A stretch of 64,000 nt of DNA from Gelatiniphilus marinus (GTDB lineage Bacteria > Bacteroidota > Bacteroidia > Flavobacteriales > Flavobacteriaceae): NCBI RefSeq assembly GCF_042678305.1, contig NZ_JBHUDT010000004.1. The stretch is one strand, 5' to 3'. Shown here one piece after another: positions 1 to 9,459 of this stretch (within the stretch, counting starts at the first letter, position 1; each line of letters begins with the position of its first letter). A program made the position numbers and the translations under genes. The notes below the pieces were generated by a model, which worked only from the letters and a program-made list of their open reading frames with translations, was not told the DNA's origin and searched no databases.

Positions 1-84
1 AAAGGGAAAAAACGCATGAGACAAGTTGGTAATGTAGAAATTCCACAACAAGCTTTTATGGCTGTTTTAAAATTAAATGACTAA
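1..84 (+). CDS. lepA: C-terminal end of elongation factor 4 (LepA), partial
   Basis: Frame 1 is open from the window edge to a TAA at 82-84 and encodes the last 27 residues. The tail GKKRMRQVGNVEIPQQAF resembles the conserved C-terminus of LepA, the ribosome-associated GTPase that promotes back-translocation (E. coli ends KKRMKQIGNVELPQEAF). The rest lies left of the window. The 214 bases before the next gene hold no gene and presumably the promoter of the glycogen operon; I see only weak promoter-like matches there. Confidence 0.8.
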   Translation, partial: KGKKRMRQVGNVEIPQQAFMAVLKLND

Positions 85-298
85 ATACATAAAAAAACCT
101 AAAATTATTCTTAATTAGTTGGCCAATAAGCTGTTTTATTACATTTATTTCAAAAAATAATCGAATACCTCTTTTTTTATCAAAAATTCGATTTCAACAA
201 AGTTATTAACATAAATTTTGTATGTTTATAAACTTACGCACCAGCCTTTTTTTTAGGGCTAACAGCTCTTACTAGACTAACTCTTAAAGGATTTTTTT

Positions 299-1501
299 AT
301 GAAAGCACTTTTTTACACCAGAGAATTCCCACCTTATGTGTATGGTGGCGCAGGAGTACATGTTGAATATTTAGCAGGCGAATTAGCCAAACTCATGGAA
401 ATGGATGTAAGGTGTTTTGGCGACCAAGACGAGAAATCTGCCAACTTAACCGTAAAAGGATTCCCTTTTGATGATGGTGTTTTTAAAGATTCGGACGATA
501 AATTAAAATCTGTATTTAAAACCCTAAGTACCTGCCTGCACATGAATGCAGCCCCCATAGATGCCGATGTGGTCCATTGCCATACTTGGTACGCACATTT
601 TGCGGGTATTGTTGCCAAATTGTGTTACGGCACGCCTTTGGTTATTACCACACATTCCCTTGAGCCTTTAAGACCCTGGAAAAGAGAACAATTGGGCAGA
701 GGCTACGATGCATCTTCTTGGGTAGAAAAAACAGCTATTGAAATGGCAGACGCCTTAATTGCAGTGTCTGAAGAAACCAAAGACGACGTAATTAAGCATT
801 TTAATGTAGATGAAAGTAAAGTTCATGTTATTTATAACGGTATAAACCTGCAACAATACATTACTACTTCTGAAACCTCGACATTAGACACCTACGGTAT
901 AGATAAAACCAAGCCCTACGTGCTTTTTGTTGGAAGGATTACTCGGCAAAAAGGCATCATTCATTTGGTAAATGCCATTAAATATATAGATCCAGACACA
1001 CAAATCGTACTTTGTGCCGGTGCACCAGATACTCCAGAGATAGGTAAAGAAATGGAACATGCGGTTAACGCAGTAAAAAAGACCAGGCATAATGTAATTT
1101 GGATAGACAAGATGGTTACTAAAGAGGAAATCATTCAACTGTACTCGCATGCCGATGTATTTTGCTGCCCATCCATTTACGAGCCCTTCGGCATCATAAA
1201 TATCGAAGCCATGGCATGTAACACAGTAGTTGTAGCCAGTGCCGTTGGCGGCATAAAAGAAGTGGTTGTTCACGGAGAAACAGGACTTTTAATTCCTTTA
1301 GAACAACAAAAAGAAGCTCCTTTTGAACCTATCGATCCCGATAAATTCTCTAGAGACTTGGCCCATGGCGTAAATACTGTAATACGCGATAAAGACCTTA
1401 GGGAACGTATGGCAAAAAATGGCAGAACACGAGTTGAAGATTATTTTGACTGGGTTGCCATTGCCAAACAAGTCGAAGCATTGTACAAATCTTTGCTATA
1501 A
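299..1501 (+). CDS. glgM: GT4 glycogen synthase / maltose-1-phosphate synthase (GlgM-like)
   Basis: A 400-residue GT-B glycosyltransferase of family GT4. The N-terminus FYTREFPPYVYGGAGVHVEYL carries the donor-side glycine loop, and EPFGIINIE (Glu295 and Glu303) is the E-x7-E signature of retaining GT4 enzymes. Its length and N-terminus fit the Corynebacterium-type glycogen synthase, whose characterised members make maltose-1-phosphate from ADP-glucose and glucose-1-phosphate, rather than the longer GT5 GlgA of E. coli. It heads an operon with glgC, a GlgE-like gene and glgB, which supports the maltose-1-phosphate reading. An ADP-glucose-dependent glycogen synthase is the alternative. Cytoplasmic. 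Confidence 0.8.
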   Translation: MKALFYTREFPPYVYGGAGVHVEYLAGELAKLMEMDVRCFGDQDEKSANLTVKGFPFDDGVFKDSDDKLKSVFKTLSTCLHMNAAPIDADVVHCHTWYAHFAGIVAKLCYGTPLVITTHSLEPLRPWKREQLGRGYDASSWVEKTAIEMADALIAVSEETKDDVIKHFNVDESKVHVIYNGINLQQYITTSETSTLDTYGIDKTKPYVLFVGRITRQKGIIHLVNAIKYIDPDTQIVLCAGAPDTPEIGKEMEHAVNAVKKTRHNVIWIDKMVTKEEIIQLYSHADVFCCPSIYEPFGIINIEAMACNTVVVASAVGGIKEVVVHGETGLLIPLEQQKEAPFEPIDPDKFSRDLAHGVNTVIRDKDLRERMAKNGRTRVEDYFDWVAIAKQVEALYKSLL

Positions 1502-1574
1502 ATATTGTAAATTACAGAAGCACGAGACCTTCTTAAAAACATACATCTTTAATATACAAAAACCACAGCTAAAA

Positions 1575-2840
1575 ATGATAAACGACAAAGTATTAGCCAT
1601 AATATTAGGTGGCGGCCAAGGCTCAAGATTATACCCCTTAACACACGCAAGATCTAAACCGGCGGTTCCCATTGCCGGCAAATACAGATTGGTAGATATC
1701 CCTATCTCTAATTGCATCAATTCAGATATTAAACGCATGTTCGTATTAACACAATTTAACTCGGCCTCGTTAAACAAGCACATAAAAAACACCTATCATT
1801 TTAGTTTTTTTAGCTCTGCGTTTGTAGATATTCTAGCTGCCGAACAAACCCCAAACCACAAAACCTGGTTTCAAGGTACTGCTGATGCGGTTCGTAAAAG
1901 CATGCACCATTTTTTAAAGCATGAATTCGATTATTTTTTAATACTCTCTGGAGATCAATTGTACCAAATGGATTACCAAAAAATGATTGATGCCCACATT
2001 AAAGCCGAGGCCAAAATATCTATTGCCACCATACCGGTTAATGCTAAAGAAGCTACAGAATTCGGTATTTTAAAAGCCGACAACAATAATGTGGTAACCT
2101 CGTTTATTGAAAAACCAGACGCCAGTTTATTACCAGATTGGACATCAGAAGTAAGCAAAGACATGAAAAGCCAAGGTAGAGATTACCTAGCATCAATGGG
2201 CATTTATATCTTTAACAGAGATTTGTTAACCCAATTAATGCAAAACCCAGACACTAATGATTTTGGAAAAGAAATCATTCCGCAAAGTATAGAAAATCAA
2301 AAAACACTAAGCTACCAATACGAAGGCTATTGGACCGATATAGGAAATATAGACTCTTTCTTTGAAGCAAACATTGGGCTTACGGCAGATATACCCCAAT
2401 TCGATTTATACGACAAAAAAAAACGTATCTACACCCACGCCCGCATGCTGCCCACATCAAAAGTAGCAGGCACCATGTTGGATAAAGCGGTAATAGCCGA
2501 AGGCTGCATTATTAGTGCCGCCAAAATCGAACAATCTGTTATTGGCATTCGTTCTAGAATTGGCAATGAATCTACCATTATAAATACCTACATGATGGGA
2601 TCGGATAGATACGAAAACATTTTAACCATAGACAGAAAGGAAACACCTGTACTAATGGGTATTGGAGAACGCTGCTTTATTAAAAATGCCATTTTAGATA
2701 AAAATTGTCGCATTGGGGATGATGTGAGAATTAATGGAGGAAAACACCTTAAAGACACCGAAACCGACACCTATTTTATTAAAGAAGGTATTGTTGTTGT
2801 TAAAAAAGACGCCACTATACCAAACGGGTATGTTATTTAA
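1575..2840 (+). CDS. glgC: glucose-1-phosphate adenylyltransferase
   Basis: Makes ADP-glucose from ATP and glucose-1-phosphate, the committed step of bacterial glycogen synthesis. The ATG at 1575 puts the Rossmann-like nucleotidyltransferase signature GGGQGSRLYPLT eight residues in; the frame is open further upstream but that part overlaps the previous gene and looks non-coding. Further motifs are YRLVDIPISNCINS, LSGDQLYQMDY, FIEKP and YWTDIGNI, then a left-handed beta-helix C-terminal domain. It has 421 residues, the normal length. It lies 73 bases behind the GT4 gene on the same strand and would supply its donor. Confidence 0.95.
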   Translation: MINDKVLAIILGGGQGSRLYPLTHARSKPAVPIAGKYRLVDIPISNCINSDIKRMFVLTQFNSASLNKHIKNTYHFSFFSSAFVDILAAEQTPNHKTWFQGTADAVRKSMHHFLKHEFDYFLILSGDQLYQMDYQKMIDAHIKAEAKISIATIPVNAKEATEFGILKADNNNVVTSFIEKPDASLLPDWTSEVSKDMKSQGRDYLASMGIYIFNRDLLTQLMQNPDTNDFGKEIIPQSIENQKTLSYQYEGYWTDIGNIDSFFEANIGLTADIPQFDLYDKKKRIYTHARMLPTSKVAGTMLDKAVIAEGCIISAAKIEQSVIGIRSRIGNESTIINTYMMGSDRYENILTIDRKETPVLMGIGERCFIKNAILDKNCRIGDDVRINGGKHLKDTETDTYFIKEGIVVVKKDATIPNGYVI

Positions 2841-2958
2841 AAACCAGAAGTTTTAACCAATTCCAACAAATAATTACACAAACAAAAAGCTTTACTTTTG
2901 TACGCCTTGGCAAACACATAAAACAATGTAATAACAAGGTAAAATATAACCAACTAAC

Positions 2959-4896
2959 ATGCAAGATCAAAGAAGAGTTGTAATAGATTATGTCTCGCCA
3001 AGTGTGAATTGTGGCGAATTTTATATTAAACGCGTAGTAAACGAAATTGTTAACGTAGAGGCTCACATTATGGCCGATGGGCACGATGTGCTTGGGGCTT
3101 CGGTTCTTTATAAACACGAAAAAGACAAAAATTGGCAAGCCATTAGAATGCGATTGCATAACAACAATGAGTGGCAAGCCACCTTTTCTGTAGAAAAACA
3201 AGGCTTTTACAGCTATAAAGTACAGGCATGGGTAGATTACGCCCTTAATTGGAGGCATGGCTTAATCAGGAAAATTAATGACGGGCAGCACGTTCGTTCA
3301 GAATTATTGGAAGGCGTTCAGTTTATTGAGGCCATTGTAGATAAAGTAAGTGCCGAGGATAAAACCTATTTAAATCATCTACACCGTATTTTTCAAGATG
3401 AAAACGATTATGGCGAAGCTATTACCCAAGCCAGCACTCAAAGATTATACGATATATTTTATGCTAATCCTGTAAAAATTCTCGATAAGGTTTCAAAAGA
3501 ATATCGCGTTTACGTCGATAGAAAAAAAGCGCGATTCAGCACTTGGTACGAATTCTTTCCGCGTTCGGCATCACAAAAAGAAGGCGAACACGGTACCTTT
3601 AAAGACTGCGAACGTTTGCTTCCGCGCATAAAAAACATGGGGTTCGATGTGGTGTACCTCCCACCCATCCATCCAATTGGCGAAGTTAACCGAAAAGGAA
3701 AAAACAACACCACAGAAGCAAAAGATGGCGATGTAGGCTCCACATGGGGCGTTGGCTCTAAACATGGTGGACATAAAGACATCCATCCAGAATTAGGGTC
3801 GCTTACAGATTTTAAATCCTTAATACAAAAAGCCAAAGAAAACAATCTGGAAATTGCTATGGATTATGCACTGCAAGCAGCCCCAGACCACCCTTGGGTT
3901 AAAGAACACCCCAAATGGTTTAAATGGCGACCAGACGGCACCGTGCAATATGCAGAAAACCCTCCAAAAAAATACCAAGATATTTTACCCATTTACTGGG
4001 AAAGCGACGATTACAAAAACCTTTGGGAAGAATGTCTGGATATTTTAATGCATTGGATAGACTGCGGTATTAACATTTTTAGAGTGGACAACCCACACAC
4101 CAAACCCTTTTATTTTTGGAATTGGATTATTACCAAAGTAAAAGCCAAACACCCAGATGTTATCTTTTTAGCCGAAGCCTTTACCGCACCAAAAGTGATG
4201 CAGCAATTAGCAAAACAAGGCTATACCCAATCTTATACTTATTTTACTTGGCGAGAAAACAAGCACGAGCTTATTGAATATGTTGAAGAATTAACAAAAA
4301 GCGAATTATGCCAATACATGCAACCTAATTTCTGGCCAAACACACCAGATATTAACCCTTACCATTTACAGGGTGCAAACGAGTCTATGCATATTATACG
4401 CTATGCACTGGCAGCAACTTTAAGTTCCAGTATCGGGATTTACGGACCCGTTTTCGAATATATGCTTTCAAACCCCTTATTAGGCAAAGAAGAGTATCTC
4501 AATTCTGAGAAATTCCAAATCACGCACTACGATTGGAACATCCAAAACAAACTCATTACCATTATCGCAAAAATAAATTACATTAGGCACAACAATCCTG
4601 CGCTTCAGCAAACCAACAACATTAAATTCTGCCACATAGCAAACGACAACCTTATTGCTTTTTACAAATGGAACAACGACCGATCTAATGAAATCTTTGT
4701 TGTAATTAACCTAGATTCGCTCAACTCGCAACAAGGTACGGTTCAGGTACCCCTGAACGACTTAAAAGTGCACCATGGACAGAACATAGAAATGCACGAT
4801 TTAATTACAGACAACCGTTACAATTGGAATAGCGAGTGGTGCTATGTAGAATTACACCCCACCATGCCATTTCATATTTTTAAAATAAACAAATAA
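2959..4896 (+). CDS. glgE: alpha-1,4-glucan:maltose-1-phosphate maltosyltransferase (GlgE-like, GH13_3)
   Basis: A 645-residue GH13 protein of the GlgE type, which extends alpha-1,4-glucan with maltosyl units from maltose-1-phosphate. An N-terminal beta-sandwich (about 1-110) precedes the (beta/alpha)8 barrel. FRVDNPHTKP holds the nucleophile Asp377 and FLAEAFTAP the acid/base Glu406; the 29-residue spacing matches GlgE, and NPHTK is typical of that subfamily rather than of amylases. With the upstream GT4 enzyme and GlgC it would complete the ADP-glucose to maltose-1-phosphate to glucan route. A gap of only 35 bases precedes glgB. Confidence 0.88.
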   Translation: MQDQRRVVIDYVSPSVNCGEFYIKRVVNEIVNVEAHIMADGHDVLGASVLYKHEKDKNWQAIRMRLHNNNEWQATFSVEKQGFYSYKVQAWVDYALNWRHGLIRKINDGQHVRSELLEGVQFIEAIVDKVSAEDKTYLNHLHRIFQDENDYGEAITQASTQRLYDIFYANPVKILDKVSKEYRVYVDRKKARFSTWYEFFPRSASQKEGEHGTFKDCERLLPRIKNMGFDVVYLPPIHPIGEVNRKGKNNTTEAKDGDVGSTWGVGSKHGGHKDIHPELGSLTDFKSLIQKAKENNLEIAMDYALQAAPDHPWVKEHPKWFKWRPDGTVQYAENPPKKYQDILPIYWESDDYKNLWEECLDILMHWIDCGINIFRVDNPHTKPFYFWNWIITKVKAKHPDVIFLAEAFTAPKVMQQLAKQGYTQSYTYFTWRENKHELIEYVEELTKSELCQYMQPNFWPNTPDINPYHLQGANESMHIIRYALAATLSSSIGIYGPVFEYMLSNPLLGKEEYLNSEKFQITHYDWNIQNKLITIIAKINYIRHNNPALQQTNNIKFCHIANDNLIAFYKWNNDRSNEIFVVINLDSLNSQQGTVQVPLNDLKVHHGQNIEMHDLITDNRYNWNSEWCYVELHPTMPFHIFKINK

Positions 4897-4931
4897 CCAC
4901 AACTAACCGCTAAACAAAATAAAGCAATAAA

Positions 4932-6842
4932 ATGGCTCAAGTAAAAGTTCACAGTTTTTTTACAGAATTCGACATCAACCTTTTTAAAGCAGGAAAACAC
5001 TACAGGCTTTACGAAAAGTTCGGTTCTCATCTTACCACCGTAGATGGTATAGAGGGTGTATATTTTGCCGTTTGGGCTCCAACAGCAAAACAGGTATCGG
5101 TAATTGGAGATTTTAATTATTGGATGGAAGGCGAGCACCAATTAAACGTACGTTGGGATTCCAGCGGCATTTGGGAAGGCTTTATCCCCTTTATTGAAAA
5201 AGGTGCAACCTACAAATACAAAATACAAAGCCACAATAACGATATAAAAACCGAAAAAGCAGACCCCTATGCAAGACGCTATGAGCACAACCCAAAAACC
5301 GCATCTATAGTCTGGGACGACGACTATAAATGGAAAGACAGCAACTGGATGAAAACGCGCAAAAAGCACAATGCCCTAGACGCACCCTATTCAGTTTACG
5401 AAGTACACTTAGGCTCTTGGAAAAAACAAGTTGAAGAAAACAGGTTCTTATCCTATTACGAGCTTGCCGACGATTTGGTAAACTATGTAAAAGACATGAA
5501 TTTTACACACGTAGAACTGATGCCTATTATGGAATTCCCATACGATCCCTCTTGGGGCTACCAAGTTACAGGGTATTTTGCCCCAACATCGCGTTTTGGC
5601 TATCCTGAAGAATTCAAATATTTGGTAGATAAATTCCATCAAGCCGGTATAGGCATTATTTTAGATTGGGTACCATCGCATTTCCCTGAAGATGCCCACG
5701 GATTAGGTTTCTTTGATGGCTCAAATTTGTACGAGCACCCCGATAAACGCAAAGGCTACCACCAAGATTGGAAAAGTTTGATTTTTAATTATGAACGTAA
5801 TGAAGTGCGCTCGTTTTTAATAAGCAATGCCGTGTTTTGGATGGATCAATACCACGCCGATGGCCTACGTGTTGATGCAGTTGCCTCTATGCTGTTTTTA
5901 GATTATTCGAGAGAAGATGGCCAGTGGGAACCAAATATTCATGGCGGTAGGGAAAACCTAGCTGTTATAAGCTTTTTAAAAGAATTAAACGAAGAAATTT
6001 ACAGTTCTTTCCCAGATGTACAAACCATAGCAGAAGAATCAACAGCATTCCCGGGCGTTTCCAAACCCGTGTTTTTAGGCGGTTTGGGCTTTGGAATGAA
6101 ATGGATGATGGGATGGATGCACGACACTTTAGAGTATTTTGCCAAAGACCCTATTTACAGAAAATTCCACCAAAACGATATTACTTTTAGTTTAGCTTAC
6201 GCATTTTCAGAAAACTTTATGTTACCGCTTTCGCACGACGAGGTGGTTTACGGCAAAAAATCCATTTTAGGAAGAATGCCAGGTGATGAGTGGCAACGCT
6301 TTGCTAACCTGCGTCTTTTGTACAGCTATATGTTTACCCATCCAGGAACAAAATTAGTGTTTATGGGTGGCGAATTTGGGCAACAAGACGAGTGGGATTT
6401 TCAAGGCAGTCTAGATTGGAATTTATTAGAATACGGCTCGCATAAAAACTTCCAACACTTCTTTAAAGCACTTAACGCTTTATACAAAACAACACCCGCA
6501 CTTTACGAAAAAGCCTTTACCAACGAAGGCTTTGAATGGATTAGTTTCGACGACCACGAAAACTGCGTGCTCGCTTACATAAGAAAAGGAAAAAAAGCCG
6601 AAAACGACGTTGTTGTAGTATGCAATTTAACACCAACAGTTAGAGACAACTACCGCATTGGCCTTAGCAAAAAAGGCAAACTTTCAGAAATTTTCAATAC
6701 CGACAACAAAACCTTTGGAGGCAGTGGTATTTTAAATACAAAACCAATAAACATAAAAAAACAAGCATGGAACGGAAAAGATTATTCTGCAGAAATCACA
6801 CTACCGCCATTGGGCGTTTCTGTTTTTGAGTTCAAAAAATAA
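4932..6842 (+). CDS. glgB: 1,4-alpha-glucan branching enzyme
   Basis: A 636-residue GH13 branching enzyme that transfers an alpha-1,4 chain to a 6-OH position. The order is an N-terminal CBM48 domain (about 30-125, GVYFAVWAPTAKQVSVIGDFN), then the catalytic barrel with GLRVDAVASMLF (nucleophile Asp315), IAEESTAFPGV (acid/base Glu368) and LPLSHDEVVYGKKS, then a C-terminal beta domain. Family-typical length. Fourth gene of the glycogen operon. Confidence 0.95.
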   Translation: MAQVKVHSFFTEFDINLFKAGKHYRLYEKFGSHLTTVDGIEGVYFAVWAPTAKQVSVIGDFNYWMEGEHQLNVRWDSSGIWEGFIPFIEKGATYKYKIQSHNNDIKTEKADPYARRYEHNPKTASIVWDDDYKWKDSNWMKTRKKHNALDAPYSVYEVHLGSWKKQVEENRFLSYYELADDLVNYVKDMNFTHVELMPIMEFPYDPSWGYQVTGYFAPTSRFGYPEEFKYLVDKFHQAGIGIILDWVPSHFPEDAHGLGFFDGSNLYEHPDKRKGYHQDWKSLIFNYERNEVRSFLISNAVFWMDQYHADGLRVDAVASMLFLDYSREDGQWEPNIHGGRENLAVISFLKELNEEIYSSFPDVQTIAEESTAFPGVSKPVFLGGLGFGMKWMMGWMHDTLEYFAKDPIYRKFHQNDITFSLAYAFSENFMLPLSHDEVVYGKKSILGRMPGDEWQRFANLRLLYSYMFTHPGTKLVFMGGEFGQQDEWDFQGSLDWNLLEYGSHKNFQHFFKALNALYKTTPALYEKAFTNEGFEWISFDDHENCVLAYIRKGKKAENDVVVVCNLTPTVRDNYRIGLSKKGKLSEIFNTDNKTFGGSGILNTKPINIKKQAWNGKDYSAEITLPPLGVSVFEFKK

Positions 6843-6981
6843 CCATCACATATACATATAACAAGAAAACACTTAATTATTTGGATTTTACACAGCTAAA
6901 CTCCAGTTTTTTTACTAAATACACAGGGCTAAAACACAATCGTTTTAGTATTTTCGCCTTCAAATAAATTGCTAATAGTTT

Positions 6982-9381
6982 ATGATTTTAAGCACTCAAC
7001 TAGAATACAAGGGAGACTTGTTTCCCTCCAATATAACAAACTATAAAAAAGATGTAGATGTCCTGCATTTTTCAACCGCCAATAACGTTATCCTACAACT
7101 TACGGTTTTAAGAGATAGCGTTTTAAGATTTAGATATACCACCGTTGGGAAATTTGAAAACGATTTTTCTTATGCTATCAGCGAAAATGCGAGCAGTGGC
7201 TACAACCATTTGGAAATTACTGACGACCAAGAGAAATATATCGTTACCACTTCGCGGTTAATCTGCCATATACACAAATCCGACCTAAGAAAATCAATCT
7301 TTGATGCTAACAACAAATCCCTTATCTGCGAAGACGAAAAAGGGTTCCATTGGGAAGAAAGCTACGAATTAGGTGGCGATATTGTAAAAATGAGCAAAAC
7401 CGCACAAAACGGAGAAAGCTATTACGGCTTGGGCGACAAACCCAATCATTTAAACCTAAAAGGACGACGGTTTGAAAACTGGGCAACCGATTCTTATGCC
7501 TACGGAAAAGACACCGACCCCATTTACAAAGCCATTCCGTTTTATACAGCATTGCACAACAACAAAGCTTACGGTATTTTTTTCGATAACACCTTTAAAA
7601 CCTATTTCGATTTTTGCCACGAACGCAGAAACGTAACCAGTTTTTGGGCCCAAGGCGGCGAAATGAATTACTACTTTATTTACGGCCCTAAAATGCATGA
7701 TGTGGTTGTAAATTATACCGATTTAACAGGAACACCAGAACTGCCACCACTTTGGGCCTTGGGCTACCACCAATGTAAATGGAGCTACTACCCAGAATCT
7801 AACGTAAAAGAAATAACCGCAAAGTTTAGAGAACTAAAAATACCTTGCGATGCCATTTACCTAGATATAGACTACATGGAAGGTTTTCGCTGTTTTACCT
7901 GGAGCAAAGACCATTTCCCAGACCCAAAACGCATGGTTAAAGAACTTGCCGACGACGGATTTAAAACCGTAGTAATTATCGATCCCGGCATTAAAATAGA
8001 CATGGACTACAGCGTCTTTCGCGAGGGCCTGGAAAAAGACTATTTCTGCAAACGTGCCGATGGCCCCTATATGAAAGGCAAAGTATGGCCCGGGGAATGT
8101 TATTTCCCCGATTTTACAAGGCCCGAAGTACGAAAATGGTGGGCAGGCCTGTTTAAAGAACTTATTGAAGATATTGGCGTAAAAGGTGTCTGGAACGATA
8201 TGAACGAACCCGCCGTAATGGATGTTCCCGGAAAAACATTCCCCAATGATGTAAGGCACGATTACGACGGCAACCCCTGTAGCCATCGTAAAGCACATAA
8301 CATATACGGGATGCAAATGGCGCGTGCCACCTACCACGGCCTAAAAAAGTTTAATTACCCAAAACGTCCATTTGTTATTACAAGAGCGGCCTATTCTGGA
8401 ACGCAACGCTACACATCGACTTGGATGGGCGATAACGTGGCGTCTTGGGAGCATTTACAAATAGCTAATATTCAAGCGCAGCGTTTAGCCTTGTCTGGGT
8501 TCTCGTTTGCCGGCTCTGATATTGGCGGCTTTGCCGAACAACCCAATGGCGAACTATATGCACGCTGGATTCAGCTTGGTATATTCCATCCCTTCTGCAG
8601 AACACATTCTTCTGGAGATCATGGCGATCAAGAACCTTGGGCTTTCGATGAGGAAATTACAGATGTTGTTCGTAAGTTTATTGAAATAAGATACCAATTA
8701 CTGCCTTATTTGTACACTTCGTTCTACCAATATTCACAAGATAATGTACCGATGCTAAAATCGTTGGTGCTTTTCGATCAAGACGACTCCCAAACCCATT
8801 ACAGGACAGACGAGTTTATTTGTGGCAACCAACTTTTAATTTGCCCAATAAACGAGCCAAATTCTAAAGGAAGGCGCATGTATATTCCTAAAGGGGAATG
8901 GTTTAATTTCTGGACCTATGAGTTGGTTTCTGGAGGTAAAGAAACATGGGTAGATGCCGATTTGGACCGTATGCCCATTTTTGTAAAAGCAGGAGCTATA
9001 ATCCCGAAATACCCGGTACAGCAGTATGTTGGCGAGAAAACCATTGATGAACTAACCCTTGATGTGTATTATAAACACGGTAAAGAAGATTCAGAGCTAT
9101 ATGAAGATGCCAATGATGGATTTGATTACAAAAAAGGACGTTATAGCCTAAGAAAATTTAATTTATCGGGCAATGACAATAAATTGATTATAAGAATTCA
9201 CAAAAGAGGAAAATACCACACATCTTATAAAACCTTTAAACTAAATTTAATAGGCCTGCCCTTTAAAGTAAAATCGATAAAGGTGGACAACGAATATGTA
9301 GATTTAAAAGACGTTAAATTTAATGGAGACAATTCTTTAGTTGTAAACAAAGAGGTTACTAACATTCAAATAAAAGGATAA
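6982..9381 (+). CDS. GH31 family alpha-glucosidase
   Basis: A 799-residue family 31 glycoside hydrolase. The N-terminal part is a galactose-mutarotase-like beta-sandwich; the barrel has the signature KGVWNDMNEPAVM with nucleophile Asp406 and STWMGDNVASWEHL with acid/base Asp484. No signal peptide is visible, so it is probably cytoplasmic and acts on malto-oligosaccharides. It is separated from glgB by 139 bases, so it may have its own promoter, but it shares the operon direction and carbohydrate theme. It is followed by an inverted-repeat terminator. Confidence 0.92.
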   Translation: MILSTQLEYKGDLFPSNITNYKKDVDVLHFSTANNVILQLTVLRDSVLRFRYTTVGKFENDFSYAISENASSGYNHLEITDDQEKYIVTTSRLICHIHKSDLRKSIFDANNKSLICEDEKGFHWEESYELGGDIVKMSKTAQNGESYYGLGDKPNHLNLKGRRFENWATDSYAYGKDTDPIYKAIPFYTALHNNKAYGIFFDNTFKTYFDFCHERRNVTSFWAQGGEMNYYFIYGPKMHDVVVNYTDLTGTPELPPLWALGYHQCKWSYYPESNVKEITAKFRELKIPCDAIYLDIDYMEGFRCFTWSKDHFPDPKRMVKELADDGFKTVVIIDPGIKIDMDYSVFREGLEKDYFCKRADGPYMKGKVWPGECYFPDFTRPEVRKWWAGLFKELIEDIGVKGVWNDMNEPAVMDVPGKTFPNDVRHDYDGNPCSHRKAHNIYGMQMARATYHGLKKFNYPKRPFVITRAAYSGTQRYTSTWMGDNVASWEHLQIANIQAQRLALSGFSFAGSDIGGFAEQPNGELYARWIQLGIFHPFCRTHSSGDHGDQEPWAFDEEITDVVRKFIEIRYQLLPYLYTSFYQYSQDNVPMLKSLVLFDQDDSQTHYRTDEFICGNQLLICPINEPNSKGRRMYIPKGEWFNFWTYELVSGGKETWVDADLDRMPIFVKAGAIIPKYPVQQYVGEKTIDELTLDVYYKHGKEDSELYEDANDGFDYKKGRYSLRKFNLSGNDNKLIIRIHKRGKYHTSYKTFKLNLIGLPFKVKSIKVDNEYVDLKDVKFNGDNSLVVNKEVTNIQIKG

Positions 9382-9390
9382 TACCAATAA

Positions 9391-9423
9391 AAACCTGTCT
9401 GTTTAAAAAACCAGACAGGTTTA
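9391..9423. terminator. bidirectional terminator between converging genes
   Basis: AAACCTGTCTG pairs with CAGACAGGTTT (11 bp) around a 10-base A/T-rich loop. It lies between the GH31 gene and the convergent antiporter gene, with A/T runs on both sides, so it can serve both strands. Confidence 0.8.
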
Positions 9424-9459
9424 AAACTAAATTAACACAGCTAAGGTTAGCAATTTGTA

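Noticed and set aside
3854..4048. 64-codon frame within glgE
   Set aside because: Shadow of the GH13 gene in another frame.
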